The position numbers and the translations under genes were made by a program. This document shows, in pieces, positions 38,868-48,074 of a stretch of 49,464 bases of DNA; the stretch's first letter is position 1; each line of letters opens with the position of its first letter. The DNA is taken from the NCBI GenBank assembly GCA_026128865.1, contig JAHCJE010000007.1:1-49464 (forward strand), read 5' to 3'. Below the pieces are notes generated by a model. It had not been told where the DNA came from and made no database searches. It saw only the letters and a program-made list of their open reading frames with translations. This DNA is from Phycisphaeraceae bacterium. GTDB taxonomy: Bacteria; Planctomycetota; Phycisphaerae; Phycisphaerales; UBA1924.

Positions 38868-38992
38868 CTGTTCTCGTCGGACTCATCGCGACTCGGCACC
38901 ACCGTCGCGGAGTTGAGGTAGGGAGCGGAGAAGAGCGAGGGCGACGGTGGTGGCACGCAGCACGGCGGTGGGGGCACGCAGCGCACGGAGTT

Positions 38993-41080
38993 TCAGATCT
39001 GGACCTTGCGGTTGTAGACGAACCACTCGAGCGTCATCACGCCGAGCGCGGCGAGCAGGAGCCAGGGCCACAGACGCCGGTTGACGTTCGAGCGCGAGGG
39101 GTCGAGCGCGGCGACGTCCACGCCCGCCAGCGAGAGCGACGACGATGCGCCAGCGTCGGACTCTTCGGGATCGAGCAGGCTGGCGGCGAAGGGGCGCAGG
39201 GCGCGCGCGCCGACCGTGATGTCCGCCGGCGTGCGCTCGCCGCGCCAGGTCACCTCGTGCACGCCGGCCTGACGCACGGGGCCGTAGACGATGCGCCCGT
39301 CGGCGGCGGGGGTGAGCGAAATCTCGGTGCGGTCGGGCAGTCGGATCGAGACGGCGTCCGCGCCTTGCGGGAGGCGGTCGGTGAGGACGCTGCCGGGACG
39401 CACGGAGCGTGCGTCGAGGCCGAGGTGCGACGGATCCTGGCCCAGGTAGTTGAGGGCCTGCGCGACGAAGACGGGGAAGGAGACGTAGAAGGGCCAGTAG
39501 GAATCGGCGGGGTTGAAGGCGACGATGACGGCGCGGAGATCGGCGGAGGCGAGGTCGAGGATGGCGGGGCCGCGGTCGGTCTCGGCGATGACGGTGATCG
39601 CGCTCTCCGGGCCGATCTCGACGTTGCGTGTGGTGGAGACGACGACGTTGTCGAGGACGAGGCCGCGCAGGGCGGGGTGGTCGCGTCGCCAGTCGATGAG
39701 GATTCCCGGTTCGCCGGGGCCGAGGTCGGCCGCGCCGAGCGGGGGCGGCGGGACCGCGCCGAGGACGAGGTAGCGGCCGGGCGGCAGGGTCGGGCGGTCG
39801 CCAGGGGGGGGGAGCCAGGCGTCGAGCACGACGACGTCGTACGCGCCGGTCTCGCCGCGGCGCGAGGCGGCCAGGTACTCGTCGGGCGTGTACTGGACGA
39901 GTTTGGCCAGCGGCAGGCCCTGGAGCGCGGAGACGAGGAAGAGGCTGCCCTCGGTAACGACGGCGACGGAGAGTTGACGGGCCGGGGGCACGACGAGCCA
40001 GGCGCGGTTGTCGATATCAAGCACGTCCGGTCCATCGCCGGGGAGGAGACGCACGGCGAACAGGCCGCCGTCGGGCCGCTCGAGGCGGAAGACGACGCTG
40101 GTCGTGCCGGGGCGCCAGAGGTCGGGGGGGGGCGGCGTGCCGTCTTCGAGGGTGGGGGCGTCGGTGGTCGCGGGTGGGATGGTGACAGGGCGGATGCGCT
40201 CGACCACGCCGTCGATGATGAGTTCCAGTTCGGCGCGGCGTTCGGCGCGGTCGGTGCTCTGGATGCCGATGAAGACGGTGAGTTCGGTGGGGTTGTCGTA
40301 GGTGCGTTCGGCGCGGAAGGCGGTGACGGCGAGGTTGGCGGCATCGGGCGTGCCGAGGCGCGTGAACCGGACCTTGTCCTCAACGCCTGTGAGGACGCGC
40401 CGGGCGTCGGGGAGGCGGCCGTCGGAGAAGAGGTGGAGCGCGACGCCACGGGTCTTGAGGCCCTCGACGGTGACCGCGCCGGTCTCCTCGACGAGGGTCT
40501 GGTCGGGGAGGTGGGCGCGGGCGAGGCGGACGGCCTCGTCGAGGCTCGAGGGCGCGGCGGTCGGCTCGATGGCGTTGATCGCCGCCTTGAGCGCGGCCTT
40601 GTCGCCGGTGAACTGCTGACGCACCTCGGCGGTCTGGTCGAAGGCGATGACCATCGCCTCGTCGGCGCGGTCCGAGCCGATGAGGCTCTCGCCGCGGAGC
40701 GAATCGACGAGCCGGACGGCCTCACGCTTGGCGGCGTCGAGGCGCGAGACGCCGCCATCGGCGTCCGTGCTCGACATGCTGGCGGAGCGGTCGATGAGGA
40801 TGACGTGCTGCAGGCCGCGCGGGACTTTGCCTTCCAACTCGGGTTGGCCGACGGCAAAGAGGGCGGCCGCGAGGACGAGCAGTTGCAGCAGCAGCAGGAT
40901 GTTGCGGCGCAGACGCTGGAAGGGCGCGTTGGCCTGGAGGTCCTGCACGGCCTTCTTCCAGAGGAGCGTGGTGGAGACCTCGACCTCGCGCCTGCGGAGT
41001 TTCAGGAAGTAAAGGATGATGAGCGACGGCACCGCGATGGCGGCGGCAACGGCGGCAACGAGCGGGGTGAGCCAGGTCAT
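38993..41080 (-). CDS. BatA-like von Willebrand A membrane protein
   Basis: The 695-residue protein has an aerotolerance-regulator N-terminal (BatA) segment: a helix at 5-26, LKLRRREVEVSTTLLWKKAV and a second helix at 61-78. A VWA domain follows with MIDAS motif DRSAS (97-101) and SMSSTDADGG after it, then a long extracytoplasmic region and a C-terminal helix (about 675-692). It lies downstream of DUF58 and MoxR genes in the same direction, which is the usual MoxR-VWA chaperone or maturation block. The ATG at 41080 excludes the repeat tract upstream. The substrate of the block is unknown. Confidence 0.9.
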   Translation of the reverse strand: MTWLTPLVAAVAAAIAVPSLIILYFLKLRRREVEVSTTLLWKKAVQDLQANAPFQRLRRNILLLLQLLVLAAALFAVGQPELEGKVPRGLQHVILIDRSASMSSTDADGGVSRLDAAKREAVRLVDSLRGESLIGSDRADEAMVIAFDQTAEVRQQFTGDKAALKAAINAIEPTAAPSSLDEAVRLARAHLPDQTLVEETGAVTVEGLKTRGVALHLFSDGRLPDARRVLTGVEDKVRFTRLGTPDAANLAVTAFRAERTYDNPTELTVFIGIQSTDRAERRAELELIIDGVVERIRPVTIPPATTDAPTLEDGTPPPPDLWRPGTTSVVFRLERPDGGLFAVRLLPGDGPDVLDIDNRAWLVVPPARQLSVAVVTEGSLFLVSALQGLPLAKLVQYTPDEYLAASRRGETGAYDVVVLDAWLPPPGDRPTLPPGRYLVLGAVPPPPLGAADLGPGEPGILIDWRRDHPALRGLVLDNVVVSTTRNVEIGPESAITVIAETDRGPAILDLASADLRAVIVAFNPADSYWPFYVSFPVFVAQALNYLGQDPSHLGLDARSVRPGSVLTDRLPQGADAVSIRLPDRTEISLTPAADGRIVYGPVRQAGVHEVTWRGERTPADITVGARALRPFAASLLDPEESDAGASSSLSLAGVDVAALDPSRSNVNRRLWPWLLLAALGVMTLEWFVYNRKVQI

Positions 41081-41117
41081 GCGGCGGCCTCCCGGCTGAG
41101 CGCGAGGGCGAGCGGGC

Positions 41118-41226
41118 GAGAAGTCGCAGAAGTGGCCGAGTGGCACAGTGGCAGAGTGGCAGAGTGTGCAAGCCATCGCGCGCGGCCACTCCGCCACTTC
41201 GCCACTCCGCCACTTTGCGACTTCTG
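41118..41226. repeat. Large inverted tract of 8-bp repeats
   Basis: The left part (41131-41170) is made of units such as agtggcag. The right part (41186-41225) is made of the complementary units CCACTCCG, CCACTTCG, CCACTCCG and CCACTTTG. Together they can fold into a stem of about 40 bp with a 15-base loop. The tract lies between the DUF58 stop and the start of the VWA gene. Confidence 0.85.
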
Positions 41227-41237
41227 TGAGGCCGCTG

Positions 41238-42203
41238 TCATCGCAGCACCCCCCTTCGCCGCATGTAGTCGAGGAGGAGGACGTCGACGGGCGTGTCGGA
41301 GCGGACGGTGAGGAGCGTGATGTCGCGGCGGGCGCAGAAGGTCCGCAACTGGTCGCAGTAGGCGGCGAGGTTGGCCTTGTAGCGCTTCAGCAGCGGCGCG
41401 CTGACGGTGATCTCCGCGGCGTCGGCGTCCTCGACGTCGCGCAGTCGCAAGTCGCCGGCGATGTCGGGCTCGAGTTCCTGCGGGCTGAGCACCTGGAGGC
41501 AGAAGACGTCGTAGCCGCGGCCCATGAGCAGGCGCAGGCCGGTCTCGTAGCCCTCCTTGAAGAAGAAGTCCGACATGACGACCATGACGCCCTTGCCGCG
41601 GCGCGAGAGGGCGATGCGCTTGGCGGCCTCGGGGAAGTTGCTCCCGCCCTCTGGGCGCAGCGAGCAGAGCCAGGCGGCGAGTTCGTGGGTTCGCCGGCGG
41701 CCGCGCAGGTCGCGGACGGCGGAGACGATGCCGGTGTGCGGGACATCCCGCGAGTCGCCCGCGCTCATCCCCGGCGTGGCGGGCGTGCCGATGGCGGTCA
41801 TGGCGACGCGGTTGTAGTTGATGAGGCCGACGTAGCCGAGGGCCATGGCGGTCTGCTGCATGAAGAAGAACTTGTTTGGCTGGCCGCAGTCGTGGCTGGC
41901 GGAGCAGTCGACGACGACGTGGAGGCAAAGGTCCTCCTCTTCGAGGAAGAGTTTGAGGAAGAGGCGGTCGAGCCGGCCGAAGATGTTCCAGTCGATGTGG
42001 CGCAGGTCGTCGCCGACGACGTAGGGGCGGTGGTCGGCGAACTCGACGCTCTCGCCGCGCTTCTTGCTGCGGCGTTCGCCCTTGAGTTTGCCGGAGAACA
42101 TCTTGCGGCTGGTGACGTCGAGCCGCGAGACGCGCGAGATGAGCCGGCTGTCGAGCAGTTCGTCGAGCGAGGCGGGACGCTTGGGGTTCTCTGTTCGCAG
42201 CAT
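41238..42203 (-). CDS. DUF58 domain-containing protein
   Basis: The 321-residue protein has the DUF58 core: RKMFSGKLKGERRSKKRGESVEFADHRPYVVGDDLRHIDWNIFGR (read in pieces, about 33-77), followed by a VWA-like fold with VVVDCSASHD. DUF58 proteins are partners of MoxR AAA ATPases. The ATG at 42203 lies 3 bases beyond the stop of the GxxExxY gene on the same strand. The order MoxR, GxxExxY, DUF58 is atypical, because MoxR and DUF58 normally adjoin. Confidence 0.93.
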   Translation of the reverse strand: MLRTENPKRPASLDELLDSRLISRVSRLDVTSRKMFSGKLKGERRSKKRGESVEFADHRPYVVGDDLRHIDWNIFGRLDRLFLKLFLEEEDLCLHVVVDCSASHDCGQPNKFFFMQQTAMALGYVGLINYNRVAMTAIGTPATPGMSAGDSRDVPHTGIVSAVRDLRGRRRTHELAAWLCSLRPEGGSNFPEAAKRIALSRRGKGVMVVMSDFFFKEGYETGLRLLMGRGYDVFCLQVLSPQELEPDIAGDLRLRDVEDADAAEITVSAPLLKRYKANLAAYCDQLRTFCARRDITLLTVRSDTPVDVLLLDYMRRRGVLR

Positions 42204-42206
42204 GGG

Positions 42207-42689
42207 TCAGCGATCCGAACGCAGAGGACGCAAAGAAGGCGCAGAGGACACGGAGACGGAATCGGGGTGGGAAACCCATCGGCCGACGGCCTGGGAGTTG
42301 ATGCGGCGATAAACGCCCTTCGTGAGCAGCGGAACGTGGAAGTTGATGAGCAGCCCGAGCGGAAGGTCGGCGACGCGGAGGTACGTGAGCGGTTGCGCGA
42401 GGTGCACGTCGGCCACGGCCTCGACGGCCTTCAGTTCCACGACAACCGCCCTCTCGACCACCAGATCGAGCCGCTGGCCGTGGAGGTCCACGCCCTTGTA
42501 CCGCACCGGAACGGCGACCTGGCGCGCCACTCGCAGGTTCTGGGACGCGAGTTCGTAGAGCATGGCCTCCTCGTAGAGACGCTCCAGCAATCCCGGGCCG
42601 AGCGTCCGATGCACCTCGATCACACAACCGATGATGCGCTCGCTGAGCTTGTTCAGGCCGTCGGGGATGTCGGGGTGCCGTGTGTCCAA
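42207..42689 (-). CDS. GxxExxY protein (PD-(D/E)xK-like)
   Basis: The 160-residue protein has GxxExxY at 33-39 (GLLERLY) and a nuclease-like core: RLDLVVERAVVVELKAVE with Asp74, Glu84 and Lys86. These proteins are widespread, often multi-copy, and of unknown function, with a PD-(D/E)xK fold predicted. The C-terminal ~15 residues (SSAPSLRPLRSDR) derive from an 11-bp-type repeat. The gene is bracketed by two inverted repeat clusters (42217-42258 and 42695-42752), and it separates moxR from the DUF58 gene. It may be a mobile cassette. Confidence 0.9.
   Translation of the reverse strand: MDTRHPDIPDGLNKLSERIIGCVIEVHRTLGPGLLERLYEEAMLYELASQNLRVARQVAVPVRYKGVDLHGQRLDLVVERAVVVELKAVEAVADVHLAQPLTYLRVADLPLGLLINFHVPLLTKGVYRRINSQAVGRWVSHPDSVSVSSAPSLRPLRSDR
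42217..42258 (+). repeat. Left repeat flank of the GxxExxY gene
   Basis: It contains GAACGCAGAGG, then ACGCAAAGAAGG and GCGCAGAGG, and reads in the + direction. It overlaps the 3' end of the GxxExxY coding frame. Confidence 0.7.
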
Positions 42690-42694
42690 ACCAG

Positions 42695-42746
42695 TTCTTC
42701 CTCTCTGCGATCTCCGCGTTCCTCTCCGCGAACTCCGCGTTCTGCT

Positions 42747-42752
<6 letters not shown>
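42695..42752 (-). repeat. Right repeat flank of the GxxExxY gene
   Basis: On the minus strand two ~21-base units (GAACGCGGAGTTCGCGGAGA and GAACGCGGAGATCGCAGAGA, each plus one G) lie in tandem, in the opposite orientation to the left flank. The moxR stop (42747-42749) sits at its edge. Confidence 0.75.
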
Positions 42753-43811
<1,059 letters not shown>

Positions 43812-43828
43812 GTTGAACTCCTGCGTTA

Positions 43829-43876
43829 CTTCATCACTGCTTCGCTTCGTCACTTCATCACTTCGTCACTTCGTCA
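43829..43876. repeat. 8-bp tandem array across a stop codon
   Basis: Six 8-base units lie on the + strand: CTTCATCA, CTGCTTCG, CTTCGTCA, CTTCATCA, CTTCGTCA and CTTCGTCA. The TGA stop (43874-43876) of the VWA/GATase gene is provided by the array. The unit is a rotation of TCACTTCG, one base different from the unit at 15222-15261. Confidence 0.85.
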
Positions 43877-46800
43877 CTTCTCCTCTTCCTCCATCCCTTC
43901 CCTGGCTCGCTGCTTGGCCTTGAGCAGTCGCGACATCCCGGCCTCGCCGCTCTCGTCGGCGGCGGGCTTCGTGGCGCGTTGCTTCGGCTGGTCGGGCGTC
44001 ATCGGCTCGCCGCCGAGGGCGACGGGACCGGCCGCACCGCGCGTAATCTGCTCAGCCGAGGCCTCGAACTTACGTTTGGCGACGTCCGGCGCGGGCGTGC
44101 CCGGCGTGCCGCCGCCGCCAGCGCGAGCGAGGTCGGGGTCCGCGGTTTCGGGTCTGGTGGTCATGCGCTCCTGCGCCTTCTGGCGCGCGGCCTGGAGCGT
44201 CTCGAGTTTCATGCCGGCCTGCGCCTTGCTGCGGTCGAGCGCCTTGCGGCCGGCTTTGAACGCGCCGATGATGTCGATCCGCACACGCCGCACGGCGACG
44301 TCCATGACGAACAATCCAAGGCCGACAAGCGCGACATACAGCCAGATCGGCGTCGTCGCCACGGGCATCGTCAGCCCCTCGCGCCGCCAGAGGTCCGCCG
44401 TCGCGGGCGTCGAGTCCAGCGAGATGACGCGACCGCCGGTCATCTCGGCGACCTGCATCAGCAGGGGCGTGTTGTCTTCGAGTGAGCGGAACTCCTCGGC
44501 GAATGGCCTTGTGATCGCGGCCTGCACGGTGCCCTCGGTCGCCGGACCGCCCTCTTCGGTGGGCGGCGCGTAGTAGCGGAGGCTCATCACGTAGGTGCCC
44601 GCGTCGGCGGTGGGGACGAGCGCTTCGAAGCGGCCCGGGCCGACCTGGCGCAGATCGACGTCCACGCCGCTGCCGCCCGGCCCCGCGACACGACCACGGA
44701 AAACGGCGGACGGCAGCCGCCGCCCCTCGGCATCGACCGCATCAACAACGACGAGCGTCTGCTCTCCCCGGTCTTCGGTGGAAACGCGGAGATTGGCCGA
44801 GCCGGTCGGGCGCATGGCCCAGCGTGTGTGCTGCTCCCAGAACTGCTTGTACTTGCCCCACGCGAGCCAGTTGGTGGCCCAGCGTGCGGTGGCGTCGCTG
44901 GTGAAGGTGACGACGCGGCCCAGGCCGTACTGCCACTGCGCGCCGATCGGGTCGTTCTCCTTGCCGCGGATGGTGACCTGGGCCAGCCCCTCGCGTTCAG
45001 CGGCGACGACGTAGCCGGTGATGGGCGGCAGGCCGTCGATGCCGGCGGTGGTCTCCGAGAATCCGGTCATCGTCGGCGCGAAGGCTGGACCTTCCCAGAT
45101 GAGGCTGCGCCGGACGACCTGGGCCTCCTTGACGAAGATCTGCGGCAGGCTGGCGAGGGCGGCGTTGGTCGTGACCTCGTAGTACTCGCCGCCGGTGCGT
45201 GTGGCCATGAGTTTCATCGTGCTCAGGTCGCGCATCGAGTGCGGGTAGACGCCGACGGCGGAGATGGTCACGCGGTTGGCACGGAACTGGTCGAGCAGGG
45301 CGGTGGAGAGCGACGGGTCGCCGTCGGATATCACGATGACGTGTCGCTGGCCCGCGTCCACGGCGAGCAGGCCCTGGAGGGCGAGTTGGAGCGACGGGTC
45401 GAAACTCGGCATGTCGCCGAAGACGAGGCGGTTGATGGCCTGCTTGGCCGCCATGCCGTCGCTCTTGGGCTGGAGGGGGAAGGTCCAGTCGACGCCCGCC
45501 TGCCAGCCGTACTCGACGATGCCGACGTAGTCGAGTCGGCTGAGGGCGTCGACGGCGGCGTTGCAGACCTGCTTGCCGTAGAAGACACCGTTCGGCATCT
45601 CGACGGAGTGAATGACGAGAGCGAGTGCGCCGCGCGGCATCTGCCGTTTCTGGGGCGGGTCGAGGCGGATCGGGAGCGCGTCCTCGAGCGGCGAGCCGAT
45701 CCACCCGCCCGCGCCGAAGGACTGGTCGCCCCCGACCATGAGCAGCCCGCCGCCGGTGTCGTGGACGTACTGTCGCAGGGCCTGCTGCTGGGCCTCGGAG
45801 TAGTCGTAGGCGGCCTGGTTCACCATGATGACCGCGTCGTACGCCGTGAACCCGGCGAGATCGACGGGCGCGGCGTCCGGCGTGCGCACCTCGGAGCGGA
45901 TCTCCGACTCCGCCAGCGCGCCCACCAGCGCGGCGGACTCGTCCACCTCCCCGCGGTCGGTCCGCAGCACCAGCACACGCCCCTCGCCGGAGACGAACGT
46001 GACCGCGAGCGCCTGGTTGTTCTCGATGATCCCGTCGTTCGGCACGCCCGCGGCCGTCAGTTCCGGCTCGAAAACCGCCCGGAACTGGTGTGCCCCGCGG
46101 CTCGGCATCTGCACCGGCACGCTAAGCACGTTCGTCCCGGCGCGCAACTCGACCGGCACGCTCACCTCGGGGGAGTCCGGGTCGAGGTCCATCGGGTGAT
46201 CGTTCATCAGGATCGACAGTCGGCCGTGCGCGGGTCGAGTGGCGGTGAGGACGACACGCAGCGGCACGATCTCGCCCTCGCGCGCCAGCACGGGCGCGAC
46301 GAGGCGGTCGGCGATCACCTCGTTGTCGTAGCGGTAGCGCAGGGGCAGCACGTCGATGGGCACGCCCGCGGCCCGGGCGGCCTCCGCCGCGCGCACGAGG
46401 CTCCCCTCCGTCTCGTTCCCGTCGCTCACGAGCAGGATGCGGTTTGCCGCGTCGTGCGAGGCCGTCGCCAGGGCGAGTTGCACGGCCGACGCAAGGTTCG
46501 TCCCGTCGGTCGCGCCGACCATGCGCCGCTCGACGCGATCGACGCGCCGGCTGGGGAGATTCTGCACATAGGCCTCGCGCGCGGTGGCGATCAGGCCGCG
46601 CCGGTCGTCGGTCTTCTTCTCGGTCGTCGCCTGGTCGATGAAGCGGTCGGCGCGGACCTGCAACTCCACGGGCACGGATCGGCTCGCGTCGAGGATGACG
46701 CTCACGGCGACGTCGCGGCTCTGCTTGCGCAACTGCGGCTCGGCGACCGCGCCGGCGACGAGCGCGATCACGAGCATCCGCACGCCGACCGCCACGCGCC

Positions 46801-46933
46801 GCGTCGTGCCGCCCAGTCCGCTCAGGCTCCTGCGCGAGAGCCAGACCGTGAGCGCCCAGAGCACGGGGATCAGGAGCAGCCAGATCGGCCGCAGGAACTC
46901 GATCGGTCCCAGGGTGAGGGCGGCCAGCGTCAC
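43874..46933 (-). CDS. VWA/glutamine-amidotransferase-like membrane protein
   Basis: The 1019-residue protein uses a GTG start. It has two N-terminal helices (about 15-30 and 46-64), a first VWA-like segment starting VAVSVILDASRSV, a GATase1-like segment (DAVIMVNQAAYDYSEAQQ, then GGGLLMVGGDQSFGAGGW, about residues 370-420), a second VWA-like region, and a C-terminal helix (about 855-875) followed by a long charged tail. It belongs to the large VWA proteins of MoxR loci. It starts 4 bases inside the NHL gene (GTGA overlap), so those genes are coupled. Confidence 0.92.
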   Translation of the reverse strand: MTLAALTLGPIEFLRPIWLLLIPVLWALTVWLSRRSLSGLGGTTRRVAVGVRMLVIALVAGAVAEPQLRKQSRDVAVSVILDASRSVPVELQVRADRFIDQATTEKKTDDRRGLIATAREAYVQNLPSRRVDRVERRMVGATDGTNLASAVQLALATASHDAANRILLVSDGNETEGSLVRAAEAARAAGVPIDVLPLRYRYDNEVIADRLVAPVLAREGEIVPLRVVLTATRPAHGRLSILMNDHPMDLDPDSPEVSVPVELRAGTNVLSVPVQMPSRGAHQFRAVFEPELTAAGVPNDGIIENNQALAVTFVSGEGRVLVLRTDRGEVDESAALVGALAESEIRSEVRTPDAAPVDLAGFTAYDAVIMVNQAAYDYSEAQQQALRQYVHDTGGGLLMVGGDQSFGAGGWIGSPLEDALPIRLDPPQKRQMPRGALALVIHSVEMPNGVFYGKQVCNAAVDALSRLDYVGIVEYGWQAGVDWTFPLQPKSDGMAAKQAINRLVFGDMPSFDPSLQLALQGLLAVDAGQRHVIVISDGDPSLSTALLDQFRANRVTISAVGVYPHSMRDLSTMKLMATRTGGEYYEVTTNAALASLPQIFVKEAQVVRRSLIWEGPAFAPTMTGFSETTAGIDGLPPITGYVVAAEREGLAQVTIRGKENDPIGAQWQYGLGRVVTFTSDATARWATNWLAWGKYKQFWEQHTRWAMRPTGSANLRVSTEDRGEQTLVVVDAVDAEGRRLPSAVFRGRVAGPGGSGVDVDLRQVGPGRFEALVPTADAGTYVMSLRYYAPPTEEGGPATEGTVQAAITRPFAEEFRSLEDNTPLLMQVAEMTGGRVISLDSTPATADLWRREGLTMPVATTPIWLYVALVGLGLFVMDVAVRRVRIDIIGAFKAGRKALDRSKAQAGMKLETLQAARQKAQERMTTRPETADPDLARAGGGGTPGTPAPDVAKRKFEASAEQITRGAAGPVALGGEPMTPDQPKQRATKPAADESGEAGMSRLLKAKQRAREGMEEEEK

Positions 46934-48012
46934 CCGCCGCCTCCCCGCTCGTCATGCCGCGCCGTGCGCACCGACCGCAGCGACGGGCGATCGAACCCGA
47001 GCACGCGCCCGTTGCCCGAGTCCAGCACGAAGACGATGCGGTCCTGCACGGCGACGCCCCAGGGGTAGGCGAGTTCGCCCCGCCCGCGCCCCGCTCGGCC
47101 GTAGGTTGCGAGGGCGTCGCCCGCGTCGAGGTCGATGCGCTGGACGCGCGAGTTGCCGAACTCGACGACGAGCGCGGTGCGATCGGGCAGGATCGCCAGG
47201 CCGTAGGGGTAGCGGAACGCGCCCGGCTCCGCGCCGGCGCGTGCCGGCGAGCCGTACCAGGCGATCAACTCGCCATCCGGCGTGAACCGGCCGATACGGT
47301 GGTTGCACGAGTCCGCGACGATGATCTCCCCGCGGACCGGCTCCCACGCGACGGACTGCGGGCGGTTGAACTCGACGCCCTCGCCCGAGCCGAACGCGCC
47401 GAACGCGAACAGGAAGTTGAGTCGGGCGTCGAAGACGCTGACGCGGTCGTTGCCGCCGTACTCGGCGACGTAGACGCGCTCGACACGCCCCGCATCGCCG
47501 GTAACGACCGCGACGTCCGTGGGGTAGATGAACTCGCCGTCGCCCTTGCCGTAGCGCCCGACGGAGGCGAGCAGCGTCGCTTCGGCGTCGGGCGTCGATG
47601 GCGGGCGATAGACCATCAGGCGGTGGTAGTGGGTGTCAGCGATGTAAAGGGCAGGCTCGGGCGGGTCGCCGAACGGGGCGGCGGTGATGCCGACGGGCTT
47701 GCCGAGTTCCCACTCCGGCATCCTGAACGACGCGAGACAGTCGCCCGTTCGCGGGTCGAGCCGCTGCACACGCGCGGTCTTGTCGATCACCCAGATGGAC
47801 TCGCCGTCGGCGTCGATGCAGCGTGGGTAGGCGAACTGGCCCGGCGCGCCGCCCGGCTCGCCGATTTCCACGCGGACCTCGATCGGGCCGCCGGACTCCG
47901 GGCCGCACCCCGCGACCGAGAGCAAACCGGTCGCGACCGAACCGGCGCAGGCCAGGCGCAACGCCCCGCGCCAACCCATCCCGCGCCGTCCTCGCCCGAC
48001 CCCGGTTCGCAT
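46930..48012 (-). CDS. NHL-repeat lipoprotein
   Basis: The 360-residue protein has a lipoprotein signal (LACAGSVATGLLSVAGC, Cys about residue 36) and NHL beta-propeller repeats with phrases such as PRCIDADGESIWVIDKTARV, YIADTHYHRLMVY and VADSCNHRIGRF. NHL propellers bind proteins or ligands; the exact partner is unknown. The ATG at 48012 was used; a later ATG at 47979 is also reasonable and closer to the signal helix. It is the first gene of the VWA-MoxR unit. Confidence 0.88.
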   Translation of the reverse strand: MRTGVGRGRRGMGWRGALRLACAGSVATGLLSVAGCGPESGGPIEVRVEIGEPGGAPGQFAYPRCIDADGESIWVIDKTARVQRLDPRTGDCLASFRMPEWELGKPVGITAAPFGDPPEPALYIADTHYHRLMVYRPPSTPDAEATLLASVGRYGKGDGEFIYPTDVAVVTGDAGRVERVYVAEYGGNDRVSVFDARLNFLFAFGAFGSGEGVEFNRPQSVAWEPVRGEIIVADSCNHRIGRFTPDGELIAWYGSPARAGAEPGAFRYPYGLAILPDRTALVVEFGNSRVQRIDLDAGDALATYGRAGRGRGELAYPWGVAVQDRIVFVLDSGNGRVLGFDRPSLRSVRTARHDERGGGG

Positions 48013-48074
48013 GTCCAACACAGGGTACCGGGTGCCTCGCCCCGCGGTTCGCCCGACTTGCGGGTCGGGGTCTC

